From Bagarius yarrelli (lineage: Eukaryota; Chordata; Actinopteri; Siluriformes; Sisoridae), in contig VCAZ01000095.1 of assembly GCA_005784505.1 (NCBI GenBank), positions 350,001 to 414,000 of the forward strand: 64,000 nt of DNA, written 5' to 3'. The stretch's first letter is position 1; every line of letters begins with the position of its first letter. The position numbers were made by a program, and so were the translations under genes. Below the pieces are notes generated by a model that was not told the DNA's origin, did no database searches, and worked only from the letters and a program-made list of their open reading frames with translations. Positions 10,917 through 21,285 of the stretch are shown in pieces.

Positions 10917-11430
10917 ACCAGGGGACATTCCCCTTTAGGAACCTCAGCTGCATTAAAACACTTTGGGAACGTGATACCCATAGTCACTGTCTCAGTGTTA
11001 AGTGGGGCCTAAGTGACGCATGAACCCTGGATCCAGGATCTCTTGATCCAGCTTGTAGAACCAGACAAATGTATAAAGGATAGCCCAATTTGCCTCTTTA
11101 CAAATGTCTGACAAGGGTACCCCTTAATTCCAAGTCCTTGGAGGCGGCCATAACCCTGGTAGAGTGTACTCTGAGTCCTTCCAGAACCGGGAAGGCAGAG
11201 GCCTTATAAGCTAGAGTGATACTCTCAACCACTCATCTGCTTAATATTTATTTAGTGGACACAGCCCCTCTCTTAGGTGTGTTGAAAGAGTCAAAGAATC
11301 TGACCTTCTCCACAAGGCAGCTCTATGGATATACATGCTCGCACTGGATACAGAAGGTTCAGCCTTTCCTGGTGTGAGTCCCAGAAGGGAGAAGGCCTGC
11401 AGCCCCATGGAAGATCTTACACTCAGTAGC
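10917..11430 (-). pseudogene. DIRS-type tyrosine recombinase, broken C-terminal part
   Basis: Read on the minus strand across shifted frames, this holds the hallmarks of the tyrosine recombinase that DIRS retrotransposons use instead of an integrase. In order: a CPVRACIYIHRAALWRRSD-like stretch; KRGAVSTK and ESITLAYKASAFPV; the catalytic Arg/His/Arg box RVHSTRVMAAS (about 11141-11170); LSDICKEANW; and FYKLD with the catalytic tyrosine (about 11045-11062). In-frame stops and several frameshifts make it dead. The non-coding 3' part of the element continues to about 10917. The reverse transcriptase, RNase H and gag regions are not adjacent. Confidence 0.75.
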
Positions 11431-11610
11431 CACCATTGCTGGTCGACAGCTCTGGCCATTTGTTTAGTGGCAATGAAAGACAAAAACACAAGATCTATCT
11501 ACCCTACATCAAAGAGGTTCCTTGGCAGGTCGGCTTGGTAAGCATGTAGCATTGCTATTGTATGTAGGCATGCACCTACCTGACCTGCTGATACATAACC
11601 TTTTTCACCA
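11431..11610. other. Unassigned sequence between DIRS and LINE relics
   Basis: The region may be further DIRS debris, but no domain is legible. Small frames on both strands are shadows of the recombinase region or chance. Confidence 0.3.
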
Positions 11611-11790
11611 AGGTAGATCGGTGACAGAATGGAGAAAAAAAACCTTGGGAGAAACCAGGCTCATCTCGGGGGTCAGCTCTCCTCTGACCAGACAAACCAG
11701 CGGGTTATTTCATGCTGCAGCAAAGTTTCTGTGATCTTGTCCAAATGGCCATCTAGAAGACAAGTCATCACTCGGAAGCTGTAAATATAA
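11611..11790 (-). mobile_element. LINE 3' UTR fragment (L2-like)
   Basis: Contains CGGTGACAGAATGGAGAAAA, CTTGGGAGAAACCAGGCTC and CTCCTCTGACCAGAC, the 3' UTR phrase of a teleost L2-type LINE. The same phrase occurs at 19970-20020. Only the UTR piece survives. Confidence 0.65.
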
Positions 11791-11890
11791 ACACTGCTTA
11801 AAAGATGAGTTTTATCTCACTACCTTTACAGCCCTAATAAGAGATTAAGTTTTTTAGTGTGTAATTTTTCCTTTAATGAGTCTTAATGAT

Positions 11891-11923
<33 letters not shown>

Positions 11924-12502
11924 TCAAGGTCAGGACAACAATTTCCAATGTAATGTTTAGTGTAGACTGGCTACCACTCAGTAATATCTGTTTGTGTGTT
12001 AATGGTGTGATAAGGAGATGCAACAGGGTTGCAACTGGATTAGGTCTTGTGCTCTTATCAGATTTTTCGACAACCCACTTACATCTGACTCGTACCCAAA
12101 ATCTGCATTTACATTATACACAGCAAAACAACACAAGATAGATGTCCTGACCAGAAAAGCAAGTGGTTAGGAAGATAGATTATTTTTCTTTTTGCACCAT
12201 ATTTAAAAAGTCAGCAACACAATGCTTTCTTTGGACGGGGTTCTCTTTTATGTTACATATGAATGAGGCCTGAAACCGATCTGAAAATATCAGAATCCAT
12301 GTGCATTTTTTTCCTGCTTACACAGTTATAAGCCAGTTAATGTGGTTGTGTTGCTGAGATGTCCAAGAGATCCATTGCAATGTGGCAAGAATAAAAAAAG
12401 GAAAGTAAAACTTGTGATATTTTTTGGATTGGATAAGCAAAATCAGACTCGCTAAAGTCTCCCCCATGGGCTCATGGGATAGTAAAGTGTCTATCGTATA
12501 CA
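11791..12502. other. Non-coding spacer with CT microsatellite
   Basis: Apart from the CT run at 11891, no structure was recognised. Small frames (11953-12141 and 12318-12503) have no family match. Confidence 0.4.
11891..11933. repeat. (TC)n microsatellite
   Basis: About 20 TC units with one TTTC interruption. Confidence 0.97.
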
Positions 12503-12683
12503 TTACATTTACAGCATTTGGCAGACACCCTTATCCAGAGTGATATACAACCTTTATATAACTGAGCAATTGGGATTAAGGGCCTTGCTCAGGGGCCCAG
12601 CAGTGGTGGCGTGGTGGATCTGGGAATTAAACCCACGAGCTTTGGGTTGTTAGGCCAACATAACCATGAGCCACCACTTCCCT
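12503..12683 (-). mobile_element. SINE family A, full length
   Basis: Tail ACATTTACAGCATTTGGCAG, middle GGGCCTTGCTCAGGGGCCCA, and head complement ending AACCATGAGCCACCACTTCC. All modules are present. It converges with the fragment at 12719, giving an inverted SINE pair separated by about 35 bases. Confidence 0.9.
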
Positions 12684-12718
12684 ACGTATACATAATTTAG
12701 AATCTATGGCCAGCTGCG

Positions 12719-12824
12719 TTGTTTGATTGTGGGTTCGATTCTTAGCTCCACCATGCTACCACTGTTGGGCCCCTAAGCAAATCCCTTAACTCCTTATTGC
12801 TCAGTTGCTGCCAAATGCTGTAAA
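12719..12824 (+). mobile_element. SINE family A, partial
   Basis: B-box-like GGGTTCGATTCTTAGCTCC, then CTGTTGGGCCCCTAAGCAAA. It jumps directly from TTGCTCAGTTG to CTGCCAAATGCTGTAAATG, so the SINE tail has lost about 30 bases. The 5' end is missing. Confidence 0.82.
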
Positions 12825-13499
12825 TGTTTTTATCTACAAGGAGATAATATTCATATTCATTAATCGCACATTAGTTTCTAGCTAACAAGCCAAATAACCC
12901 CAATGTTCTCCTCATGATTTCTGAGCAGACTTTTAGTTTTTCAGTATTTCAGGTACAATTTCTGAGAGGATTGTCTAATTCTGGCTATATGGCTAACAAG
13001 CTAATCTGTCAAATGTACTAAATCATCTAATTAAATAAGCTACATGACATTTTGAAATGTGATTTTTTTTTTTAAGTGTTATATCAATGTAATTTTTATA
13101 GAAGAGATTTTTTTAATGCATTACAGAGGGCACAAACTATTTGCTGTGTGGCTTCAGCAGCTAATTAGCCGTCCGCCGATCTTTCAGGCACACACTGTCC
13201 ACATAATCCGTCATAATGAGTTGGCCTTGTACACACACACACACAGCTTCCTATCAGAATTTTTATTTAACTCACACTCTGATGGTGGAACATTTTGGCT
13301 CATAGACAAGATTGTTAATTTGCTACAGAAGCTTCTGCTCATGCACAGCAATGAATACAGAGATCTTGAACAGATACAGAAACATTATAAAAGGACCAAT
13401 TTAACCAACTTTCCTAATTGTTTTAATCAGTTTTGTCAGAATAAAATTAATAATAAAGCTACAAATAAATGACATTAGAAAGTTCAGCATCGTTGAAAT
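12825..13499. other. AT-rich DNA with a 137-codon frame, no gene accepted
   Basis: The plus frame 13059-13472 (137 codons) is lysine/asparagine-rich, includes a short CA run (THTH) and has no domain I recognise. Its composition follows the AT bias of the region, so I treat it as chance. GCAGCTAATTAGCCGTCC near 13158 is a homeodomain-type word. Confidence 0.4.
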
Positions 13500-13922
13500 G
13501 AACTAAAAATGCCATTAATTCATTCCAGGTCCCCAAAAAACACACTGCATTTCATGTTGTTGTTTCATGTTGTTACATGTTTTTAAATAGGAAAAATAAA
13601 CTTATAAATAATAAATATTGTATAAAAAAACACTACAATAGGATGTACTGGAATAATAAACTGGTTTTATTAAGTATAATGTACAGCATTTACCTTGGAG
13701 ATCAGACGACTCCACTTGCTAACGCGCATGTCTGACTGAGTGAGACACAGGATGCTGGGCGGATGTTACGGCGTTCACTGAGGCGTTTGCTATGTTTATT
13801 GGCAGGTGAGTGTCTGAAGCTACAACCCAATTTTTAGCTCATAATTCGGAAAAAAAAAAAAAAAAAAAAACTCGTATCTCGAAAAACTTGCTAGTTGGCA
13901 CACTTAGTGAGTCAAGGTACCA
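13500..13922 (+). mobile_element. MITE-like DNA element, copy 1 (5' end lost)
   Basis: Shares a long ordered match with 44229-44648: TTAAGTATAATGTACAGC, GAGATCAGACGACTCCACTT, GGATGCTGGGCGGATGTTAC and CTCGTATCTCGAAAAACTTG. It contains a run of about 22 A, where the second copy is short. The left terminal repeat is not recognisable. No transposase is present. Confidence 0.75.
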
Positions 13923-13996
13923 GAGTACTCAGTACTCAGGACTGATATTTATTCCTTTTGGAACCAATATTAATATTGATCAATTGTAAATTGTCA

Positions 13997-14213
13997 AGGG
14001 GAAGTGGTGGGAAGTGGTGGCTCATGGTTAAGGTGTTGGATTACCAACCCGAAGGTTGTTGGTTCGATTCCCAGCTCCGGCAAGCCACCACTGCTGGACC
14101 CCTGAGCAAGGCCCTTAACCCCCAATTGCTCAGTTGTATAACAAGGAATATTGTAAGTCGCTCTGGATAAGGGCGTCTGCCAAATGCTGCAAATGTAAAT
14201 GTAAATGTAAATC
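13997..14213 (+). mobile_element. tRNA-derived SINE family A, reference copy
   Basis: Best-preserved copy. Modules in order: tRNA-like head with an A-box-like GTGGCTCATGGTTAAGGTG and B-box-like TGGTTCGATTCCC; family body (CTGAGCAAGGCCCTTAACCC, CAATTGCTCAGTTGTATAA); then a 3' tail GTAAGTCGCTCTGGATAAGG + GCGTCTGCCAAATGCTGC ending in TGTAAA repeats. The tail corresponds to the 3' stem-loop of L2-clade LINEs such as eel UnaL2, which is known to mobilise SINEs in trans. The GGGAAGTGGT start is duplicated (14000-14018), a small local slip. Confidence 0.93.
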
Positions 14214-15944
14214 ACGCAGAAGCAGCTGGAACATAAACTCCTTTAGCAAACGAAAAAAACCACAGTGTTTGGACGAGTCGTTTAAACATCTTTAATGGAC
14301 TGCCTGTCAGAAAAACCGAACACGTCATGCAGGAGAATTCAGAGAATCTCGAGCACACGACGCTAATCAGCGTTGAGTGTGTTGCTAAGTGTAGCCGCTT
14401 AAACATGTATTAAGTGTGGAGCTATAAAAAGCTTCGCATCTTTATTTTAATTCACTGCATCAATTAAGCAGGTGGTTAAAGGAATCGATTTTATCCCATC
14501 GCTGAAGGAATCTGCGGGTCGTGGGCTTGTGGAAGTGCCAGACGCTGAAGAGGCTTTACATAGAATTATGCTATGGATCATGTTTTCAAGTGGTACATAT
14601 TTTTTTTGTTCACCTAAAGCTTGGACACACACACATATACACATTATATATAATGTAAATAAACACTTTTTTTAGGCTAAGACAAGCTAGTGTCGAAGCT
14701 AATCTCTGGGGTTAACCGAACTCTCCTCCTGATGTCTAACTTTTCCGGAAAAGTCCGCCTTAAAAAAAAGTTGGCCAAGACCAAGTTAATTTCTCCTCCC
14801 CCAACAGCCACTGCGGGCGTAAAAGTTCTAATTCAACTGTACAGACGAGTTTTGCTATGTAAAAATTTACTGTAAAAATTTACTCCAATCAGAGGATGAA
14901 AAAATGCTGATGTTATTACACGCCAGCTTCGGGAGGCGGGCTTAAAAATCTGATTGGTTAAAGAAACAGTCTTCAACCAATTAGCAGTCTGCCACTACTA
15001 ATATATTAAAAAGTTCCATGGGCATCACTACTGCTTCTAAAATCACTACGAAATGAAGAGAATAAACTGTTGGAATTAATTAATACAATTTAATGGAACA
15101 AATATTAGAATTTAGGTTGGAAATGTAGGTCAGTGATTCTGATAGTGTTTAGAACAGCAGAGAATCACTGACTGACCCTGACGAACGCTACTATTTTGTT
15201 TATAAGTTTATAGTTCATGTTTTATATTGTGGGACATTTATAAATATAAGAGGAAATTATATTTCTGGATGTCCCACCCAATAAAATATCGGTATCAGTT
15301 CTAAAAAAAAAACATAAATAATAATAATAGTAATATCTTAATAATCGGTCGATCACTACTGTTTATAGCTTGACTGATTTTGATGATTTGTATGTTTAGG
15401 TGAGCAATAAACAATATTCAAAACCAAAATATACGCATTATTTTACCTTTTGGATTGTGGCACAGAGTTGTGCGTCCAGAGAAGAATTTAAAACATGCCA
15501 ATTAGAGCGCAAAATCACATGCTTTTAAAAGCAACCGACTTATAAAAACATTTATTTTCCAGACAGTTTTTGCTAGCTCATGCTAATTTTAACTGGAGTT
15601 AATGGCGCAGTGCTTGCAGTGCTTATATACAGCCTTTATCTGTAGGTGAGCTCTAAATAAACATCCTGTTGTATCTGGTCGTGACTCATTCATGCTTTTG
15701 GCAGCACCTGAAATCTGGCACAGAATTTCATACTAATGTAGATGTATTTATACCTCAAGCACAAAAAAACAGAATAATAAAGGCCCAGGGAGCAGTCCTG
15801 CTTACCTTTTATTATCCATTTAGCATGTTACTAGCATGCTCGACAGGCTAAAATAGAATGCTAAAAAAAGGAAAAGAAAAGCAGACAAATAGGTAAAGTA
15901 AAAACCGAAAGGACATTTTGGTTTGAGCATTTTTAGATGTTTAA
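14214..15944. other. Non-coding DNA, hAT-like debris at 15285-15362
   Basis: Frames 14472-14675 and 15669-15851 have no recognisable domain. At 15285-15362, AAAATATCGGTATCAGTTC and AATCGGTCGATCACTAC resemble the end of a fish hAT element read backwards. CCAATCAGAGG and CTGATTGGTTA at about 14880-14960 are CCAAT-like words with no TATA box or exon nearby. Confidence 0.35.
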
Positions 15945-15946
15945 AG

Positions 15947-16126
15947 TAGTGGCTCAGTGGTTAAGATAAGACTGATACCTGAAAGATCAGGGTTTGATTA
16001 CCAGCACCACCAAGTTACCCCTGTTGGGTCAAGTACCTTTTCCCCCAATTTGCTCAATTGTATAAAATAGGTGAATGTAAGTCGCTTTGGATAAGGACGT
16101 CTGCTAAATGCCAGAAATGTAGATGT
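15947..16126 (+). mobile_element. SINE family A
   Basis: Head AGTGGCTCAGTGGTTAAG, B-box-like GGGTTTGATTACC, body and tail (GTAAGTCGCTTTGGATAAGG + ACGTCTGCTAAATGCC). TAGATGTT flanks it at 15934-15941 and 16120-16127; this may be a target-site duplication, though the right copy overlaps the TGTAAAT-like tail. Confidence 0.9.
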
Positions 16127-16295
16127 TATAACTTGGATTTATTCGTCTGTGAAAAGTAATTTTTTTTTAAATGAATATTAAAGATAAATATTAAAGACAA
16201 TTTTTTTCAAAATAAAATAAAAGTTTTAGATTTTGAAACATGATTTAAAATCGAAAAACATGAAAAGGTTTAGTTTGCCTAACGTTGGTAGAATG

Positions 16296-16475
16296 TTTAT
16301 TTATTCATTCATTCATTCATTCATCTTCTGGACTGGCGATCTGTCCAGGGTGTCCCCCTCCTGCCTTTTGCCCTTTCAGAGATGGCTGGGATAGACTCCA
16401 GCAGATCCCTGTGACCCCGAATTAGGGAATACGTGGGTATAGAAGATAAATAAATGAACAAATGAATAAAATAAA
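16296..16475 (+). mobile_element. V-SINE 3' part with its own tail inverted in front
   Basis: The body begins abruptly at GGACTGGCGATCTGTCCAGG and runs through TCCAGCAGATCCCTGTGACC to TAGAAGATAAATAAATGAAC. Directly before it lies TTCATTCATTCATCTTCT, which is the complement of the element's own 3' tail. The two ends form an inverted repeat of about 29 bases (16300-16328 with 16441-16469). This recalls 5' inversion by twin priming, although the inverted piece being the tail is atypical. Confidence 0.75.
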
Positions 16476-17330
16476 TTCATTTTTTTTTTACTTCTGGTGC
16501 TGTTGTTTCTTCTCACGGTGCAATGCTGTAACTGTGGTCTTGTGTGCTTTCTCAAAATGAGCACAAGAGGGTGCAGTATATCATTGGATCTGATACTCTA
16601 AAATCGATTACTGAAAATGAAAAAAAGGCTTAAATATCAGGAAAAAAAAATACAATTAAAACTGATTAACTATCAATCAATCTTTATCTGCTTCTCCTAA
16701 CTTACTTTACTTACTGACTGAATGTCGGAAAGCTTTTTTTAATATTATCTCCGGTAGAAAGGAATAGTACGACGCAAATCCCCCAGACAAACCTTCTCAA
16801 ATTTCCATTACTGTCTATTCATAATCTAAAAATTCAGATCTGCCATTCACCGGCAATCTCTTTTACACCTCAGTGAGCATTCAGACCTTTCTGACGTTCA
16901 CCTTTTCAAACACATCATACCCATGACATTTTACTCATAGCTCAAGAGGAGGCTCCGGGAGTATATTCTATCAGGCAGCACCTTTTTATTTCTTTTGATT
17001 GATCATATTTCAGCTATGCTGGCTGAATTGTGAGGAGATTGGATTGGATAGCGGGCGCTCTGATGAGAGGCCAAGGTCAGCAGGAAGTTCTGCTGTTTGA
17101 GATTGAAAAAAGTTTGTGGGTCAGAGACAGCATGAACAGTCATAGAGATGGTCAATGTTGTAGTTGTCAATTTACATATGCAGATTTAATACACATAAAT
17201 AATTAGGTGTAATAATAATACACCTCTGTGATTTTCAACCTCATACTCTTATTTATTACACTGCTATTTGTTGTAAATACGCCACTTATGTGCTTCTGGT
17301 TAGATGCTTACTGCATTTTATTGGCTATGA
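16476..17330. other. Non-coding spacer
   Basis: Mixed-composition DNA. Nothing recognisable. Confidence 0.4.
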
Positions 17331-17356
17331 ATCTAATCTAATCTAATCTAATCTAA
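17331..17356. repeat. (ATCTA)5 microsatellite
   Basis: Five perfect ATCTA units just upstream of the degenerate minisatellite. Confidence 0.95.
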
Positions 17357-17394
17357 ATGTAGACAAATATTGTAAGACCGTATAAAAAACCGGA

Positions 17395-17968
17395 ACCTGC
17401 CACAACACCTGGAACACAGAGTATTAGATTTGGCTACCACACCTGGAGGACATGGAATAAAAGAATTTGCTTTGGCACTCTGAAGAAATGGACTACAAAA
17501 ATGCTAGCACACTCGGAGGACATGAATGCTTGGAATTTGGTGCCACACATGGAAGACATAGGCTACAATTGTCTTGCACACTTGGAGGACTAGACCTCTT
17601 TTGTGACACATGGAAGACATGGACTTTTATAATTGGCTACCACAGCTGGATAGATGCAGAAATAGACTTTGGTGCCCCACATGGAAGAGATATGCTACCA
17701 GAATTGGCTAGCACACTTGAAGAACAAGGATAAAACCTTGGTGTAACACCAAGATGCAGAACTAGATGGTGTCACACATGGACTACTGAAAAACATAATA
17801 GAAGAATTTCGTTTGGCATTTGGAGACAATGGCTACAACAGAATAAGCTACTTCACAGAGTTGGGTTCATGCCACACATGGAAGTTAAATAGGATTTCAG
17901 ATTTGGCTACCACACCTGGATGAGCTGAAGAAATAGACCTTGGTGTCACAATGGAAGACACAGGTATG
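17395..17968. repeat. Degenerate minisatellite, unit about 35 bp
   Basis: About 16-17 diverged units. The approximate consensus is CCACACMTGGAAGACATGGA followed by about 15 bases ending in TTTGGCT. Examples start near 17440 (ACCACACCTGGAGGACATGG), 17550 (GCCACACATGGAAGACATAG), 17607 (TGACACATGGAAGACATGG), 17670 (GCCCCACATGGAAGAGATAT) and 17871 (GCCACACATGGAAGTTAAAT). An 88-codon frame (17467-17733) arises because the period is near 36 bases; the repeated LGG...THGR pattern in it is a by-product, not a known protein. Confidence 0.82.
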
Positions 17969-17971
17969 AGA

Positions 17972-18060
17972 ATTACATTTACAGAATTTTGGCAATTAGG
18001 AACCAATACGAACCCACAATCTTCGGATTGGTAGTCCAACACGAGCCACCACTTTCCCCT
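17972..18060 (-). mobile_element. SINE family A, ends only
   Basis: The tail (ATTACATTTACAGAATTTTGG) joins directly to the head complement (AACCCACAATCTTCGGATTG, GTAGTCCAACACGAGCCACC). The central body is missing. It follows immediately after the minisatellite. Confidence 0.78.
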
Positions 18061-18212
18061 TTTAATTAATAAATCTTTTGGAAAATTTATGAAAGTGTAA
18101 ATATAAAATGAAAACGATAGACGGATAATTGCAAAAGATAGGCGTTCACTTTTCATTCAATCTGCTGTAAGAATTAAGGCCCACTGACTAGTGTGAGTGT
18201 GTTTATATATAC

Positions 18213-18243
<31 letters not shown>

Positions 18244-18721
18244 CGTATGTGTAACACCGATGGACAGCTATGATTTAGGGCCTTGTTTTAGGGTGGCTGT
18301 TTTCATTTGGGATTAATAGCGCTTGGCAGCTCTTAAAAATCAGACTTCAACCTGACTCAGCCTTTTGGGTCTTTAAGTTTCATACCATCTAGCAGTGGTT
18401 TTAATTTGAACCGAGAACCTTTGTTTTAAACACAAACTGGAAACTTTGCAGGATGGATTCCTTTTAAATTGATCCATATGTCATGTACATATACTATGTC
18501 AAATGTATTTTTTTTTTTATAATCTGGTGTAATAAGAACTCATAAATACCTTATAAGTGCCTGTCTGTTCATCTGAACAACAAACTGGACCTAACAGATA
18601 ATATAAATGTGATTTATAAGAAAGAACAAAGCAGAATCTTTCTGCTGAAGAGACTTTTAGAGTGCCTGGAGCACTACTCTGTGGTGGCCTCTAATTAAAA
18701 ATCAAATAACTTAAGTAATTT
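18061..18721. other. Non-coding spacer with CA microsatellite
   Basis: Apart from the TA/CA run at 18205-18250, nothing was recognised. Confidence 0.45.
18205..18250. repeat. (CA)n microsatellite
   Basis: An impure TATA/CA stretch, then about 14 uninterrupted CA units. Confidence 0.95.
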
Positions 18722-19086
18722 GTGGGGTGGGGAGCACGGTGCCTTACAGCAAGAAGGCCTAGGTTTGATTCCGCCTGCAGGGGCCTTTCTGTATGGAGTT
18801 TGCACGTTCTCCCCGTGCTTGCGTGGGTTTAGTCCGGGTTCTCCAGTTTTCCCCCACAGTCCAAAAACATGTATATTAGGTTCATTAATGATTCTAAATT
18901 GCCTATAGGAGTGAGTGTGGCCCTGGGATGGACTTGCAACCTGTCCAGGGTGTACCCCTCCTGCCTTTCACCCTTTCAAAGACGGCTGGTATAGGCTCCA
19001 GCAGATCCCTGTGACCCCGAATTAGGGAATAATCAGAATAAATAAAATGAATTAAAATGAATGAATGAATGAATGAATGAATAAAT
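18722..19086 (+). mobile_element. V-SINE (DANA/Mermaid type), full length
   Basis: Head GGAGCACGGTGCCTTACAGC, B-box-like AGGTTTGATTCCG, central V-SINE domain (TTTCTGTATGGAGTTTGCAC, CCCCCACAGTCCAAAAACAT), the 3' block (CAGATCCCTGTGACCCCGAA) and a tail of about six TGAA units. Short frames on either strand are artefacts. Confidence 0.92.
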
Positions 19087-19329
19087 TTGTGGAGTAGTGG
19101 GAGATGCAAACGGTTTCCAATGATTCAGTAAACTGGTTTGACTAAGGAGGTTATACGGAACGATTTGTTCGGAAACTGGACATCACTACAGCCGTCTACA
19201 ACACAATAAAGGGGGGTGGGAGAAAGGAATATAGTAGCTAAGTTATTGCCTTGTTTTATTGTGTAACTACAATTATTGTTGCTTTTATATATTCCATTTT
19301 TATATATTTCCATCCTTGCTCTAAATTTG
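19087..19329. other. Non-coding spacer
   Basis: No feature recognised; the short plus frame starting at 19251 is fortuitous. Confidence 0.4.
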
Positions 19330-19690
19330 CCCACTGCAGGTTTGTCTTATCCCTCTTATCTAATGTGAACACCTTACAGTCACACACATTCATCATTCCA
19401 GATTTATTCCCCATTTGCTGTTATACTAGGCTTCACTCTTCTGGGGAGAATTTGTGTTTATTGAGTCGAGAAAAGCATTTATGAGATTGGACACAGATTG
19501 TGAGATGTTAAGGAGACTCCAGTTTATCTTAAAGGTGTTTATTGGGGTTGAGTCAGACACGTGGGTTTCTTCACTCCATTCAGAACATCCACAGCATGTA
19601 TTCACGGATCTCAAAATGCTTTGTGCACAGGGACATTGTTATGCTGGGATATGGTTTGGGTTTCTTGTTTGGAAAAGGACCACATATGGA
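19330..19690 (+). mobile_element. DNA-transposon-like dispersed repeat, copy 1
   Basis: Contains CCAGATTTATTCCCCATTTG, AGGTGTTTATTGGGGTTGAG, GGTTTCTTCACTCCATTCAG and TTTGTGCACAGGGACATTGT + TATGCTGGGATATGG. These phrases are shared by a very common teleost non-autonomous element; I do not know its superfamily with certainty. Frames of 94 and 75 codons over it are non-functional. The left half resembles 21690-21870. Confidence 0.65.
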
Positions 19691-19814
19691 TGTGATGGTT
19701 ATTTGTTTATATGCTGTATGTTTGTCTGTATCATGTAAATGGCTTCTTCAACTGATAACAGGGTGTTAAGCCAAAACCCTTGCAATAAATTAGGAAACAC
19801 AGATTTAAGATCAA

Positions 19815-20040
19815 GTCAATTTAAGTCAACTTTATGCCTAAACATCTTTACAGAATTAAATTAAATAAGACAATATTAAACAGTCAGTTTAGTTTAACTC
19901 GTATCTGTAAATTATGAGTCCCAAACTAAGCAAGACGCAGGTGACAAAGGCAAGAAACCAAAACTCCATCGGTGACAGAATGAGAAAAATAAACCCTTGG
20001 GAGAAACCAGACTCTAAGGACTAGAAACTAAGTTGTCTTA
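19815..20040 (-). mobile_element. LINE 3' UTR fragment (L2-like)
   Basis: Shares AACTCCATCGGTGACAGAAT and CCTTGGGAGAAACCAGACTC with 11614-11700. It starts at AAGTCAACTTTATG...CTTTACAG, the complement of a LINE 3' end. Confidence 0.65.
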
Positions 20041-20791
20041 GCAACATAAGTTAAATAATGTGCAGTCTGGTGCAAAAAAATGCAAGACAGCCAGTGCAAA
20101 TAAACAATATAAACAGGATTGTGCTACCTGTTTTGTTAAACTTCCAAACAAACTGCAGTCGCATTACTTTTCACAACTGATTCATGTTATTTGCTGAGCT
20201 TTTAAAAGTTCCTAACTCTTTGAAAGTGAATACATTCTATAATCTCATATAGCCCTGGCTCGAACATGAAGCATTTCTGCCTGTTCCCAACAGTAGGATG
20301 GCTTGCACAAAATAATCTGGGTTGCCCTAGTAGGAAAGGAAGTCAAGGATGAAATTTATAGAGCACAGACCAGAAAGCTGTCTGATCAAAAACGGGTTCA
20401 AACCTCAGCGGAAATTTGATACATCTATGACCCTGGCTCTAAAATAATTCCACAAGGCATCCGTTGAGTGCGGCAATACATGCATTTGAAAGTAAAAACC
20501 TTAAAATACCTGTCAGACTGGTAAGTGCCCGATCAACACCCCTTGAACGGTGGTCTATTAAAACCACTAGCCATAGCATGATGCCTGCTTCTATCGCTGT
20601 AGATTTCATTACAAACCTGTCAGCCTCCTGGGGGGAAGAGTACAGTTATTTGGTTAGGTAAAAATGCTACACACAGCCAGCAAATAGATTTGGGTGTTTG
20701 AATCCAAACCATCTGACTGGTATAGGAATTATAGCACTTTTATTTTTAAGGGGTTAAAAGTGAATAGTAAATCAAACGGGTAAAGGTGCTG
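20041..20791. other. Non-coding spacer
   Basis: A 65-codon frame at 20464-20661 matches nothing known. ACGGGTTCAAACCTCAGCGG at 20393 is B-box-like but lacks an A box and SINE context. Confidence 0.4.
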
Positions 20792-21030
20792 ATTTGTCAC
20801 ATATACTCTACAGCAAAGTGGAATTTGTTTCCTTGCAAATTCCAGGTTAGAAATTTGGGGTCGGAATGCAGGGTCAGTATTGATATAGTGCCCCCTAGAG
20901 CAGGAAAGGTTAAGGGACTTGCTTCAGGACCCAACAGTGCCAAACTGGCAGTGGTGGGGCTTGAAACCCTGTCTTCCTGGTTGTCCAAACAAGGACCCAG
21001 CACCGTCATCATTTGAGACACCACTGCCCT
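20792..21030 (-). mobile_element. SINE family B, full length
   Basis: Complement of the family: TTTGTCACATATACTCTACA, TAGAAATTTGGGGTCGGAAT, GACTTGCTTCAGGACCCAAC and GGTGGGGCTTGAAACCCTG, ending GAGACACCACTGCCC. It is followed after about 25 bases by a second copy in the same orientation. Confidence 0.85.
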
Positions 21031-21055
21031 AAATTATTATTGTTATTTTGTTTTT

Positions 21056-21284
21056 GCATATCCCAGGTTAGAAATTTGGAGTCAGAGCACAGAGTCAACT
21101 ATGATACAGTGCTCCCTAGAGCAGGAAGGGTTAAGGAATGTAAGTCGCTCTGGATAAGGACATCTGCCAAATACCGTAAAAAGAGACTTGTTTAAGGACC
21201 CAACAGTGCCAGACTGGTGGCGGTGGGGCTTGAACCTAGGTCTCGTGGTCGCCCAACCAACTCATTTGAGCTATCACTGCCCAT
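21056..21284 (-). mobile_element. SINE family B interrupted by a family A tail
   Basis: The outer sequence is family B (TTAGAAATTTGGAGTCAGAG on the left; AGGACCCAACAGTGCCAGAC to GAGCTATCACTGCCC on the right). Between GGGTTAAGG and AGACTTGTTTAAGG it carries a foreign insertion, listed next. Confidence 0.83.
21136..21180 (+). mobile_element. 45-bp L2-type/SINE-A tail nested in SINE-B
   Basis: AATGTAAGTCGCTCTGGATA + AGGACATCTGCCAAATACCG + TAAA is only the tail module of family A, in the opposite orientation to its host. An insertion of tail alone is the minimum product expected from target-primed reverse transcription. Confidence 0.8.
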
Positions 21285-21285
21285 T

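Noticed and set aside
13059..13472. 137-codon plus frame
   Set aside because: Asn/Lys/Phe-rich composition follows AT content, it includes a CA microsatellite, and there is no known relative.
12503..14213. tRNA gene candidates (good B boxes such as GGTTCGATTCCC)
   Set aside because: All lie in SINE heads with family bodies and tails; none has a cloverleaf with matching acceptor stem.
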